A DNA stretch of 64,000 nt from Pisaster brevispinus (taxonomy: Eukaryota > Echinodermata > Asteroidea > Forcipulatida > Asteriidae). The first letter of the stretch is position 1; every line of letters begins with the position of its first letter. Location of the stretch: the NCBI GenBank assembly GCA_023634235.1, contig JAMKCF010000008.1:10000176-10064175 (forward strand). The letters are read 5' to 3'. Position numbers and translations under genes: made by a program. Below are positions 1 to 13,500 of this stretch, piece after piece. Below the pieces are notes generated by a model. It worked only from the letters and a program-made list of their open reading frames with translations, was not told the origin of the DNA and did not search any database.

Positions 1-775
1 ATTTGCCCAACAACTATCTGCTTTATCACCATGTTGGAGAGACCGGATATGTGAAAGCACGATCGCATCTCACCTAATCAGTCAAACCAATACTTTCTTA
101 TTCAAATACGACCACTTTAATTCAAATAACACTCGCATTAGGATCTTAAAGGGAATGATTTTTAGCTGGTAGAAATATTTTGTTCAACCATGCTAATTAT
201 TTAAACCTGTACACAATTAAAAGTACATGTAAATGCACCAATGATTTGTTGAAGTGGTCTGTCTGCGTAATCAAACTGATCCCTGAAATGAAATGTATTA
301 CCAACATGGGCCAAAGCGCTGAATCCAGAACAGTCAGGTAGGCCTTCACCTTAAAGACAGGCTCACTGCGTCAGTTAACAAGTAATTTAACGCTAAAACT
401 CACATTTGCAATTATACTTGTAATAAGGCCTTCATTCTACACATTCAAATACATTTTTCTTGATGCCTCTCTTTTTTAATTCAAAGCGAAGATTTGAAGA
501 CGTCGATAAATCATGGCGACATTGCTAATCAGCCACCACTGATAATTGACTATCACGTGAAAGATCAGTTTCATATTGAGGAAATTGATATATGCGAATC
601 TAAGCAAGCAATGACGTCATTCCGGGTCAGGACGCATTAATTTCACAAACGTAAAGGTTTGACCAATTCTGTACACGCAGTCGTCTATTCTACTGATACA
701 GCAACATATTGAGAGAAAAGTCGATTTCTTCAAGTTTTAGGATGAGTTTGGAAAAGAATTTCCACATTGTACCTA
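1..775. other. No gene recognised
   Basis: AT-rich, no conserved reading frame, no repeat periodicity that I can see. Confidence 0.5.
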
Positions 776-950
776 GTAAGACTGGTGGTCAAGTGGTAAA
801 CACAGTAAAACCTGGTAGGCACAGTTAGACTAGTATGTGCAGTAAGCCTGGTAGTGGTAGCCACATCAAGAGTGGTAGGCACAGTAAGACTGGTAGGCAC
901 AATAAAATTGGTTGGCACAGTAAGAACGGTAGTTAGCACCACTAAGACTA
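776..950. repeat. Degenerate 14-18 bp tandem repeat
   Basis: Variants of GGTAGGCACAGTAAGACT recur about ten times with indels. It lies just before the 66-bp minisatellite. Confidence 0.7.
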
Positions 951-1086
951 ATGTTTTTTCTTTCATTATTTTCTTGCAACTTCGATAACTTTAATGCATA
1001 TGTTGGGATACACAAATGAGGATACTGGTCTTTGACAATTACCAAAAGTATATCCTGCCTTTAAGCGTGTTTCACGGGTTAGCAGT

Positions 1087-2345
1087 AAAATTAGGCGACC
1101 AGATTGCTGCACGCTCACCATAGACTCTAAGTCCTCTGCCCATCCCAAGGTTAAAACTAGGCGACCAGATTGCTGCACGCTCACCATAGACTCTAAGTCC
1201 TCTGCCCATCCCAAGGTTAAAACTAGGCGACCAGATTGCTGCACGCTCACCATAGACTCCAAGTCCTCTGCCCATCCCAAGGTTAAAACTAGGCAACCAG
1301 ATTGCTGCACGCTCACCATAGACTCCAAGTCCTCTGCCCATCCCAAGGTTAAAATTAGGCGACCAGATTACTGCACGCTCACCATAGACTCTAAGTCCTC
1401 TGCCCATCCCAAGGTTAAAACTAGGCGACCAGATTGCTGCACGCTCACCATAGACTCTAAGTCCTCTGCCCATCCCAAGGTTAAAACTAGGCGACCAGAT
1501 TGCTGCACGCTCACCATAGACTCTAAGTCCTCTGCCCATCCCAAGGTTAAAACTAGGCGACCAGATTGCTGCACGCTCACCATAGACTCCAAGTCCTCTG
1601 CCCATCCCAAGGTTAAAATTAGGCAACCAGATTGCTGCACGCTCACCATAGACTCTAAGTCCTCTGCCCATCCCAAGGTTAAAACTAGGCGACCAGATTG
1701 CTGCACGCTCACCATAGACTCCAAGTCCTCTGCCCATCCCAAGGTTAAAACTAGGCAACCAGATTGCTGCACGCTCACCATAGACTCCAAGTCCTCTGCC
1801 CATCCCTGGTTAAAATTAGGCGACCAGATTGCTGCACGCTCACCATAGACTCCAAGTCCTCTGCCCATCCCAAGGTTAAAACTAGGCGACCAGATTGCTG
1901 CACGCTCACCATAGACTCCAAGTCCTCTGCCCATCCCAAGGTTAAAACTATTTTAGGCGACCAGATTGCTGCACGCTCACCATAGACTCCAAGTCCTCTG
2001 CCCATCCCAAGGTTAAAACTAGGCAACCAGATTGCTGCACGCTCACCATAGACTCCAAGTCCTCTGCCCATCCCAAGGTTAAAACTAGGCGACCAGATTG
2101 CTGCACGCTCACCATAGACTCCAAGTCCTCTGCCCATCCCAAGGTTAAAACTAGGCGACCAGATTGCTGCACGCTCACCATAGACTCTAAGTCCTCTGCC
2201 CATCCCCTGGTTAAAATTAGGCGACCAGATTGCTGCACGCTCACTATAGACTCCAAGTCCTCTGCCCATCCCAAGGTTAAAACTAGGCGACCAGATTGCT
2301 GCACGCTCACCATAGACTCCAAGTCCTCTGCCCATCCCAAAGTTA
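1087..2345. repeat. 66-bp minisatellite, about 19 copies
   Basis: Unit begins GGTTAAAACTAGGCGACCAG and contains GCTGCACGCTCACCATAGAC. Copies differ mainly at three sites (AAACT/AAATT, GGCGACC/GGCAACC, ACTCTAAG/ACTCCAAG). One copy near 1949 carries a 4-bp TTTA insertion, and two junctions (near 1805 and 2206) read CTGG instead of CAAGG. Because 66 is a multiple of three, several frames stay open by chance. Confidence 0.97.
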
Positions 2346-4166
2346 AGGCATTGTTACAAGACATTCTCAATCCAATCCCAGAGTCATATGGGGGAATGCA
2401 AAGCCATCATGTGATTTTCCAACTCCTAGGGGGGATCATTCGAATCTCACCGGGTACCCAATCGGGTGGAGTTCAAACCCACGACCCACATTTTAGTAAA
2501 CGCCTAGAAACACCAAAAAACGGACTAAAAAATAACAATACAATTTGAGTGACCCTATGTTTAAGCTGAAACACGATACTGAAAAGAATTAAACAAAACA
2601 AAACATGCGCAAAGTAACTTTGATCCACATAGCCCACCTATCCGCAAATAACTGGTTTTTTAAAAATAAAATAACTGCTCTAGAAAATAAAATAGGGATG
2701 GCACTACATTCAAACTCATAGTGTTGAAAAGAGTGCGGTCAGTGACTACTATATAAAAGGTTAGATTTAACAATATGAAAAAGTTAAATAAACGCTGTCA
2801 TAGTTATACATCTAACATATACTATAATGTTGCAATTCCTTTTTAATCAGATGAATTTAACTTTACAAAGAGTTGTCACTCACCGCACTCCTGAAAGTGT
2901 TGAACTTGACACTTATGTTTTTGGAGTGTAACTGCTAGTTAAGTACAAACTAAGAACCATTTTCGGGATCCTGAAGTTATCTCACATCCATCAGCTATGA
3001 GAAATTTTGCGCTTTTGCGAAAGATTTTGTTTGTTTTTTCGTTTTGCGTCATCTGTAAAAAAAAAACGTTCAGAGAATTTTTTTTTTTTTTAATTAATTC
3101 GGCGAAAACCGGACCATGCAACTTTAAGTCAGGCCAATATAAAGAGTATCCGCAATGAGCCATAACCTACTACAACCGATTGTTCGCATACAATGTAAAA
3201 TTCCCGGGACACAAGACCACCACTGTATTACCCACAGCTTTCATATAACCTCCTGTCAGACTTGCAAGGACTGCCAGAATATGCACAAACTGTGCTATCA
3301 AGTACCAAACGGAACTCAGCTGCTTCTTACAAGACATTGATCAATTACATTTTGATGGCACCAGGAATTGGCAATTTTAGTCAGAGTGCAGTATCGGTGA
3401 AAACAAGATTTTTTAGACAAAGATTGGCCTTTGCACCCTTTTAAGGCATGGCTCTATGATTTAACACCGAACTAAACACAAGCTCAAACATCCACGATGA
3501 AGTCAGTAGGAACACGAAAGTCAACCTAGTTAACGAGCACAGACTGTTAATTGCTGGACGCCAACCTTTAACGAACGCAGACTGTTAATTGCCGATGTTG
3601 AAATGTAACAACTGCATTTGTAAACAAGCTCAAATTCTCAACACATTGCTGACACAAATGCCTGTAGGCAATCCAAACAACCAGCTGATTTATGATTAGT
3701 TTAGCGCCCTTCAAAGAACAATTGCTTGATATGACTAATGCCCAGAGGATAACGTGTGGTTTTCATGGGAATTGAGGCACCTTGTGTCTGTCATTATTAC
3801 AACCACACGTCTTTTGTTTCAATCTCTCGGCCTCAACCTGATCAATCATGTCCAATTGCTATAGCTCACTTCTTATTTTCAGCAAAGCTTAGACTGGTTG
3901 GTAATTTAAGCTTAAAATGGTTCGAATTATCGGTAACTATCAGTTTAAAAAAACACTTAGTGGCTTTGATTTTCATTTCTATTTAATTACTTGTTTTTAG
4001 GTATAACTAGGATGTGTGCAGGATCTCCTGATACCAAGTTCCCGGTAACGTGATTTGTACCGTGATCTACAACCTCCCGGGTCACAATTGCAACGGATTC
4101 CGGGTTGCAGTAGGCCTGGCACAATTCTGGGTTAGTTAGTATATGACCCGGGCACAGTCTCCATTT
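2346..4166. other. No gene recognised
   Basis: Non-coding. Around 2435-2510, minus strand, there is a T-arm-like hairpin (GTGGGTTTGAACTCCAC), perhaps a scrap of a tRNA-derived SINE. 3061-3092 has A and T runs. Confidence 0.45.
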
Positions 4167-4262
4167 GACCTGAAACTGTATCAAACTGACTCAAAACTGT
4201 GTCAAACTGACCCGAAACTGTGTCAACTCTGACCCACAACTGTGTCAACTCTGACCCCTGGG
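4167..4262. repeat. Degenerate 20-23 bp repeat with TGACCC words
   Basis: AAACTGTGTCAAACTGACCC-like units appear four to five times. Similar GGGTCA-rich sequence recurs at 24556-24645 on the other strand, so this may be part of an interspersed family. Confidence 0.65.
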
Positions 4263-5944
4263 ACCCGAAATCCTGGTCAATTCTGACCTGGGAGACTTTA
4301 GAGTATAATGTTTTGAGTCAGATATACCCGCAAATGACTGGGTCCAATAACCTGGCTATACTCTCATCTTTTAACTCAGCGAGGTTCGATTTGAAACTAA
4401 TTAATTTTCCACGATAAGCTATCAAATGTTAACAGTTTATTAAAATGTTTCCTTAAAGTGTAATTAATATTTGTTTTTTAGGCCTATGTTGTAATAAGTT
4501 CTCACTATTCCTGCATGTTAGAGCATACCTTCTTGCGGAGCTTGTTGTTTATAACGAAGTCAAAGATGTTGGTTATGAATGTTCACACATGGGAACAGTT
4601 GATACCCAAGGATCAAAAGATCAATGGCAGTACGACACGTTTGAGACTGGTAAAATTGGGTTAGGGTAGACCTATACTCCATAGGAAATACGTACACCAG
4701 CCCATGACGCTAGTGACTCATGGTAATTGCAATGAAAGACAGTTATCTCAGACACTGGGTTTCCTGCGTTAAAGGTAAAGATACACTGATGCAAGTTATC
4801 AAAATATATCAATTAATTTATAGACGATATTTCACCTTTCTTCACTGAAACTCACAGATTGCTTTACTTAATTATAAGTAACCACACGTCTGGCTACAGT
4901 TTTCCCGATTCCATAATGGCGTGTATTGCCTATAGCTGTTTTCCCAATTTCATAATGGCGTGTATTGCCTATAGCTGTTTGTTTATCACAACGTAGTTTT
5001 CTCAGAATGATTGGTTTTATGCAAATGGCAAAACAAAGTTTGGGATGTATGGTGTTCAAACCATAGAGAAAGGACAACTAAGCAACTCAATAATATAATG
5101 ACTGATGTTCATTCTTAAACAGGAAACTTGCGTCACGGTACTTTAAGAATATCTTTATTAATAATACTTGGATGTGATTAATAGTTTGTAGTTCCTGTAT
5201 GTCAGGAATAACACCCTGGAGAAATGTCATAACATTTAGGACTACAGTGCAGTACCTGAGTCCATCAGGGCAAGACGGACTTGCATTCACCGTTTTGACA
5301 CGGGTATCATTCGTAGACGATGTACCCTTTTCTGTTTTCTTGTATGAGGACCATAAATGATCGGTCACGCCGATGGGTAACACTCAATATATACGCTTTT
5401 ATATAAATATAAATGAGGGGTGTTTTTGTGTTTTCCATTTGTGTTGGATAATGGTTAATTGACCCACTTCCCATCAGTATCTGTTCGTTGATAGTTCTTT
5501 CTAACTTTTTCCAACACCAACAATAATTTCTTCATGATCTCAAAATCATCTCCTTCACTTCTCACCACGGATTCACCAGTTCATTTTGAAGCTTTTGATT
5601 TTGCTTCGGTTTATTATTATTCATTTTTATCGTTTTTCCCCTTTTTCTTTCTTTATTTTGTCCTCAAGATTTGACACCTTTATTTATATCTACTCACTTT
5701 ACACTCTTACTCGTTATCTCCTTCTGACTGGTCATCGGGAATTAGATGCAAGTTTACTGCTCGTTCTGGACTCTTCAGCGACATGAAATCAATCTCTAGG
5801 CCTATTTCAGAATTAAGTATTTTTTATCTGTGTTTATTTTGCTTAGCATTATCTGCGTATGTGAACCGTTATCATAAAAACTTTTGAGTGTTTTGTAATT
5901 TAAATTAAATTAAATAAGCACAAATAATGTGCTAAAAACCGTCT
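4263..5944. other. No gene recognised; one 39-bp direct duplication
   Basis: At 4899-4977 a 39-bp segment beginning GTTTTCCC and containing CATAATGGCGTGTATTGCC occurs twice in tandem with three mismatches. The rest is unremarkable. Confidence 0.55.
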
Positions 5945-6035
5945 GGGTCCAATTTCATAAAGCTGTTTAACCGGTAAACAATTTTGTGGGTGCTTGCTAA
6001 AAACATGCCTAAGCAAAATTGTATTTCATAAGTCG
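5945..6035. mobile_element. Fragment of an interspersed MITE-like repeat
   Basis: Starts GGGTCCAATTTCATAAAGCT and continues with GTTTAACCGG and CTAAGCAAAATTG words, the style of a common inverted-repeat element in marine invertebrate genomes. A related, more complete copy is at 60575-60723. Confidence 0.5.
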
Positions 6036-7243
6036 TTGTTTCAAATAATAAACTTAAGTAAAAACGATCAGAACTGAATTTTTCTTATTCAAGTATAACG
6101 TTTGAGAAAAAGCTCCACAGAACTCGTAAAACATGTCTTGATTCTAACCTCCTTACATCTGTTGTAAAATCACTAATGTGGAGGTCTTGAATCTGAACAT
6201 AGCTCAACTGAAGCAGTGTCGTTGCACCGTCGATCATAAATACTCTACAATGTTGTCACTTGTGAAACTGAGATGTGTTGTTTGTACTGTGCATATACAA
6301 AAACGCAGCAAAACATGTAAACACTTTAGTGCCCAACTTCTTCAAGAACCCGTCTTGAACCAAGAGAATGAGAACAAACGCCTTCTGACGGAATCTAATG
6401 ACTTATCTAATGACGTTCTTCTTGAAACGAGAGTAACGCAATTTTCATTAAAATTAAATTAGCTGTTGCAAACTGCTTACCAACCAAAAGGACCTAGAGT
6501 ATAAAAGCAAACAAGTAGTCAGTGGCCTGACGCTTCGACCCTTTTAGAGTCTTTCTCGAAGGCTAAAAAAGGCTCTGCAAGGGTCGAAACGTCAGGCCAC
6601 TAACTATTTTTTTTTTAATTGTTGCAATTTTAATTCTTCAGAAAACGGTATTTCATGAACCCCCCCCCCCCCCCACTGTTGTATTAAATTGTCTAAGCTA
6701 TTTGGAGTGAGAATGTTGTTAGCGGTCCCGATTAAGCAAGGGAGTTTCTTTCTGGATGTTTTCGACTTCACACATTGCTACCCCTTCTGAAACACACTAT
6801 CCGGCCACGTTGGCAGATGTTTCATTTTCAGGAAGTAGCACCGAAGCATATGCGACATGCGCTATTGCCGCGAAACGCACGAGACAAGTCTACAGTCAAA
6901 TCTCATTCACCGTAATAAATTTTGGTTCTTCGTTACAAATTATACTCCCTGTGAAAAAATGGACTACTCCACAAGCCATCAACTCTGGCTATATTAAGGG
7001 AAACGTCAAGATTTGCAGCCGTCAGAGCATGATCAGAGCAAGAGAAACCAAACTAGACGGCGTTGCACCAGCCTTAACTAACTTGAGTAACTTGTTGTAG
7101 TTCTTTGGCCCCAGCATAGCACGCTGCCGGTCGAAACAGTTTGACACCCGCTGGTCTTAACTCATCCATAGCAATCTAATTGTTATAGTGTATGCATGTA
7201 GTCAAGACCTTTCAACTCGGGATAACTTTCTCTTAAGATCAAC
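6036..7243. other. Upstream of the CAP gene; no further gene
   Basis: Holds the hairpin at 6521-6601 and a poly-C run at 6660-6674. No clear TATA box next to the CAP start, so the promoter is not assigned. Confidence 0.5.
6521..6601. repeat. Imperfect inverted repeat (23-bp arms)
   Basis: AGTGGCCTGACGCTTCGACC at the left is mirrored by GGTCGAAACGTCAGGCCACT at the right, one mismatch, 35-bp loop. Likely a short foldback repeat end. Confidence 0.85.
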
Positions 7244-7573
7244 ATGGCATCCTACCAACTCTTGTTGTGCCTGGGAGTTATTGTAAGCAGTTTTCTTTTG
7301 CCGATACTTTGTAATGATGAGACCAAATTCACCAGAATAGACCCCGGTACTGAAGACAAGACAGAAGCGTTGAAAGATGATGCAGAAATTGGGCAAGATG
7401 TGACGAAAGAGCTGGAACAGCCTGACCAATACACATTGGATGATGACAAGAAAGCTACTGCTGGAGAGCCCGATGCTGGTATGGCAGCAGATAAGAAAAC
7501 CGATTTTGGCTTGGGACACACACTAGAAGGCAATCGAGATCGCTCCAGATCAAGGAGTCGCGTTTACACTCAG
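7244..7573 (+). CDS. CAP gene exon 1: signal peptide and acidic N-terminal segment
   Basis: The ATG sits in a good context (caacATGG). Residues 3-23 are hydrophobic (LLLCLGVIVSSFLLPILC), followed by NDE: a typical secretory signal. Residues 24-100 are rich in D, E, K and T and low in complexity. The end is basic (RDRSRSRSR), resembling a proprotein-processing region. The exon closes as TACACTCAG before GTAAGC, phase 0, matching exon 2. I recognise no domain here, so membership in the gene rests on splice phase and secretion logic. Confidence 0.72.
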
Positions 7574-10500
7574 GTAAGCGGCAAGATCAGCGACCTACCT
7601 ATAACCGTTATTGGTTCAGTATTATAACCAATATGTACAATGTCAATATGCCACCTGGTTGTTCTCTCGAATGGTAACCTAATGCGATAAATTTGGTCAT
7701 TCAAATCTCGGTATATTTTTTTGACATAAGTGAATGGTAACGTGGAGCACTTGCTTGGTGACGAGGAACCGTGACGGGCCAGTGGCCATAAGAATCTTTC
7801 TAACAAAACTACGGTCAAATCAAACATTTGTCATATTGAGAACACATGCGTTTTCATTACAAACAAAGCACACTTATCTCCAATACATTGTATTCATTCT
7901 CTTGAAAAACTCTCTACGTAAAACGGAAAGGGTTGTTTTTGTAACGGTAGATTGAGGATGGTGACAGGCTAGTTTGAGACGGAAAATCCGGTGGAAAAGT
8001 TTACTATTGGTACTCCTGTACAGCTTTACTCGATGAGTTCAATTTCAGCGGAACACACTACAGGGAGCTGTACTACCCCAGAGAGACTGAACATTGGTCA
8101 ATTAAATTGTGAATCACAATGTGACTGTACTATCCACCATGGTTCAAACCGTGGTTGGTAAAAATGTTTAACGTCTAGTAGTTTACGGTGTCTCACCATG
8201 GAGGCTAGCTCCATGGTCTCACTTATAGTGTACACGGTGAGGCCTTCATGCTGACCCCGATGTACAGTTTGTCTCACTTTGGACCCGAAATCCACCTATT
8301 TTTAGACAAGCTTGCCTACGCACAGGAATAAAAACAAACCCCTTTACTGATAAAATGTAGCTCCTCTTCCTGTACATGTGTGTCGTTTTGACAGCGACCC
8401 AGAACGGATCCCTTGGGCAGTGTCGTACTCGTATTCGCCACTCAGTAGTGTGTACTACTCGAGTACTGTTATAATGTTACTCGTACTCGTACTTGTATTC
8501 AGCTAGCAAAATGTTGCACGTCAACTTTTTGGATCGGGCGCTGGAATAATATTAAAGCACCCCCTACGTTAAGTATGTATGTTTCATAAATTCACCCTTT
8601 GCGTGAACGGACAACTTGAAAAAGGTCATAAAGGCATATTTACTGTACATGTTGTACACACTTTAATACGCCCGTTTTCCGTGTGTACGTATTCTCCGTG
8701 AGACATGCGTACGATGCAGGATTGAACGAATGGGGGGGGGGGGGGGGGTGACAGGGATTATCGGAAAGGACATAATAAAAAAATAGAACGCTTCGCAGCG
8801 TCGTTTCCAAATCCATTGTTCCCGCCCGTTTGTCTAAACAAGGCAAGGTCGTGTCACGGCGGACAAGATTGGCGGTTCCTGTTCGTTTTCGGACCCACAC
8901 GTTAAAGGGTCTGTATACGTTTGGAAATGACTCTGAAAATTAATAGCAATAAAAACTTACTTGGTAAGAAGTACAGCAGCTTTTGATAGTATATTGCAGT
9001 TTGAGAAACATTTCACTTCGAAGTACTGCGGTTATGGAAAAAGATATCACTTTCTATCTCAGATTGTGTATTCCTATTAGGGATTATTCGTCTTGCGTGG
9101 ACATATTCGCTCCTGATTTTCGGCGATATCTAAAAAAACGCGACCCCTTTGAAATGAAATTTCCATAAGTTAGTTGTATTGAATTGTTTATATATGATTA
9201 AAACAATTAAACGGTTGCAATAACCAAAGGCATACTCTGCCTTCAAGCATGACAAAATATACACCCCGTTTGCACTGCATTTTTCTTAATTTCTTGCTAA
9301 CAAAATATGACTAATACATTTCTATCTATATTATGAGTGACGCCTTTAAAAGCAATACCTTGGAAAATGTTTTGAATTTAGGGCAAAAATGCAACTAAAA
9401 TCTGCAAAAACGACACCCGTTTTTTAACGTACGTGTATGAACGTTGTCAACGTGCGTGCAAAACACGGAATCCGCAGTTACGCGTCACGTGAACACACAA
9501 AGTGTTGACAAAGTGTTGATGTATCGGTATTCATGCAGCCGTAACCTTGCGAAACCTCTCTATTTACTCACTCCGTCGTGTCAAATAGTGGCTCTGATTG
9601 CACGACAGAGCATCTAGGACTCCAAAGCTTCTGGTCCTTTAAGCGGACCCCGGACCCCACACCTCATGGCTTTGCACTCCATGTTAGCGAATTGTCTTTG
9701 AAAAAACATCACCTCTTCAACCACTTTCCTTTCTGATTTCATGAATGTGCGTTAATATGCAAGGAATAGAGGAATAAAGCTCTGGAAAATGTGAAATGAA
9801 AGTGGTTTATCGATGTGTCCACGTTTAAAAGATGGTTATCATAACAAGTACACAGTGTCGTCTGGAGATAAGTAAAAACAAAACCAATAAATACTTTTAT
9901 ACCTCATTTTGCAGTATTTTTATGTAGTACTCGAACTAAAAGAGCAAAGTACCTTGGACTCGGTACTGGCGGAAATCAGAATACTCGGTACTATGAAACT
10001 TCGATGGCCCAAGTACTCGTACTTGAGTACTACAGTACTCGGTTATACCCTAGCACTCGACAGTATAGGCTACTTGATACGCGACTGAAAAGTACAACAC
10101 TGACCTTATCTGCAACCCTCCAGGACCGGCAAGACTGTTATCAAATCAATATATGGACATACAGATCGCTTGTATGCCCGTTTTCAAGGTGTATTAGTAT
10201 ACCCGTGTGTAATAGGGTACAATATTATTTTGCATTTTTGTTTCCTTTGAGTAAAGTTACTCATTTTAAAAGTTATATCATTGGACGATCTTCCTTCATT
10301 CATGGAGCGGTAACTAACGACTTTAAAGCGTATATCGCTTGGTAAATGATCTACCAAATTTAAAGCCATAAAACATGCAGCTTGTAAAGATATTATGATA
10401 TTTCTAAATGTACTAACCATTTTGAAACAGTTCATCGGTTTCCGCTTAATTGAAATAATTGAACACATTTTCACACTTTCTGAACAAATTTTAGGACCAA

Positions 10501-13500
10501 GCGTTTGCCCTTTTTAATGCAATCACTTTTTTGTGTTTTTCTCCTTTGGGTATTCAAAGTGACAGTAAAACACAAAGTTCATGCAAGCCTTAAAAACAAT
10601 ATTCGTCCCTTTACAATGCTACCGTAAGAGAAAAATTGCATTTTCGTTGTATACCGGAATCATTCAAATAAACGATACGTCTACTGATCGAAACTCATGT
10701 TTACAGCCATGGAAATTCAATGTCAAACAAACCTTCGTAAATAATAACAAAGTAGAGATGCTGCAACGTTTGACAGCTGCGACTTGACCGAAAACAACCA
10801 TTGAAACTCAATTCAAACTTTGATAAAGATGAACACGTTACGATGAATTCATAGCAACAAGAACAACACACAAACATTATGCCAAGATCATTTTGACCTT
10901 GGGATGGGGGTCTTTATGGTTGTATTTATAATGCTCAAGTGTGCATGGATATTAACCAGTATGTGTGGAATTGCTTCAATCTGTTCGGTTATATCAAACG
11001 GACATGATTGTTTGTAATGCACACATAAAACATTCAACTTAAAGAAATGCCCGTTCTCGTGTGTGTCATCTTTGTAAAAGACGCCTTTGCTAGCATTAAG
11101 CAGGCCTCAAGCCTCTTCAACGTACCGGGATACTCCGCCGAATGAATTATATGTCAAAGGTCAAGCTAGTGGCCCGTTTGGATCGTCTTTTAACAATAAA
11201 ATCTACGAAAACCTTTAAGAGTGACGTGGACCAATACTGAGAAATTGTGTTGATCCAGATGTTTGAATGCGGAGAAATTGCATTTGGATTTGAAAAGACG
11301 CTCTGGCTTACAGCTGGTAGATTCGACACTCCTTCCTACGCTCTTGACATCGTGTCGACAGTATGATGACGTAGACTGCAGACGAATATCACAATGCTTA
11401 ACCAATCCCCCATTCAAATTGCAACAATGCTGGAGGAAAGTGAAATTAACCCATTCGGACTAGGAATCGAAACTTGGCGAAGACAGTCTTGGGGACCAAG
11501 GAAATGACATCAGCATTGATTTCAATTACAGGGATTCAATCATAGAAAACAAGTTTCACAAAAACATGTATCAATTTATTGCTATCTATGTGAGTATAGG
11601 CATATAACAGTATGGAGTCAGCGCTATGGTAATACTGAAATAGGCATATAACAGTATGGAGTCAGCGCTATGGTAATACTGAGATAGGCATATAACAGTA
11701 TGGAGTCAGCGCTATGGTAATACTGAGATAGGCTAATTACGAATAAGCTATAGCTTTGTTTAGAGTCAACTCAGAATCAACGTTGCTAAAGTATTGATCA
11801 TAATTATAGTTTGTGTAAAAAATGTATTTATTGTTACCATATGAGTTGATAGATGTGACACAGGTGTGCCAGTCATATGCCTCGGTAGAGTGTGTTGTAT
11901 ATTATATGGAACCGACCGCACATTTAGGATATTGTATTCAAACATTGAGATTGAGAGTTTCAAAATAATCAATAGTAAACAGGAAAGTGACCGGATGTTC
12001 CGTTATTCAAGCCTTCGAGCCCAGTTCTGTTGGACTTCGGGTTCTATTCAGTTTATTTATTTTATGTATTTATTTATTTTAAATCATCGGACATAAGTAC
12101 ACATACATGTATACATTTAGAATTGTCCGAGTCAATACAAAAGTTTTAAAAACCCTGTCATAGATGTGTCAGACCCACAGCTCACAGCTCACAGCTCACA
12201 GCTCACAGCTCACAGCTCACAGCTCACAGCTCACAGCTCACAGCTCACAGCTCACAGCTCACAGCTCACAGCTCACAGCTCACAGCTCACAGCTCACAGC
12301 TCACAGCTCACAGCTCACAGCTCACAGCTCACAGCTCACAGCTCACAGCTCACAGCTCACAGCTCACAGCTCACAGCTCACAGCTCACAGCTCACAGCTC
12401 ACAGCTCACAGCTCACAGCTCACAGCTCACAGCTCACAGCTCACAGCTCACAGCTCACAGCTCACAGCTCACAGCTCACAGCTCACAGCTCACAGCTCAC
12501 AGCTCACAGCTCACAGCTCACAGCTCACAGCTCACAGCTCACAGCTCACAGCTCACAGCTCACAGCTCACAGCTCACAGCTCACAGCTCACAGCTCACAG
12601 CTCACAGCTCACAGCTCACAGCTCACAGCTCACAGCTCACAGCTCACAGCTCACAGCTCACAGCTCACAGCTCACAGCTCACAGCTCACAGCTCACAGCT
12701 CACAGCTCACAGCTCACAGCTCACAGCTCACAGCTCACAGCTCACAGCTCACAGCTCACAGCTCACAGCTCACAGCTCACAGCTCACAGCTCACAGCTCA
12801 CAGCTCACAGCTCACAGCTCACAGCTCACAGCTCACAGCTCACAGCTCACAGCTCACAGCTCACAGCTCACAGCTCACAGCTCACAGCTCACAGCTCACA
12901 GCTCACAGCTCACAGCTCACAGCTCACAGCTCACAGCTCACAGCTCACAGCTCACAGCTCACAGCTCACAGCTCACAGCTCACAGCTCACAGCTCACAGC
13001 TCACAGCTCACAGCTCACAGCTCACAGCTCACAGCTCACAGCTCACAGCTCACAGCTCACAGCTCACAGCTCACAGCTCACAGCTCACAGCTCACAGCTC
13101 ACAGCTCACAGCTCACAGCTCACAGCTCACAGCTCACAGCTCACAGCTCACAGCTCACAGCTCACAGCTCACAGCTCACAGCTCACAGCTCACAGCTCAC
13201 AGCTCACAGCTCACAGCTCACAGCTCACAGCTCACAGCTCACAGCTCACAGCTCACAGCTCACAGCTCACAGCTCACAGCTCACAGCTCACAGCTCACAG
13301 CTCACAGCTCACAGCTCACAGCTCACAGCTCACAGCTCACAGCTCACAGCTCACAGCTCACAGCTCACAGCTCACAGCTCACAGCTCACAGCTCACAGCT
13401 CACAGCTCACAGCTCACAGCTCACAGCTCACAGCTCACAGCTCACAGCTCACAGCTCACAGCTCACAGCTCACAGCTCACAGCTCACAGCTCACAGCTCA

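Noticed and set aside
1072..2370. Several 120-240 codon minus-strand frames with 22-residue repeats
   Set aside because: The 66-bp unit is a multiple of three, and a 4-bp insertion and junction changes break the frames without any sign of coding constraint.
2435..2510. Possible tRNA or SINE on the minus strand (GTGGGTTTGAACTCCAC)
   Set aside because: Only a T-arm-like hairpin; no convincing A box or anticodon arm at the right distance.
6756..7100. 114-codon frame just upstream of the CAP gene
   Set aside because: No domain, no signal peptide and no splice support.
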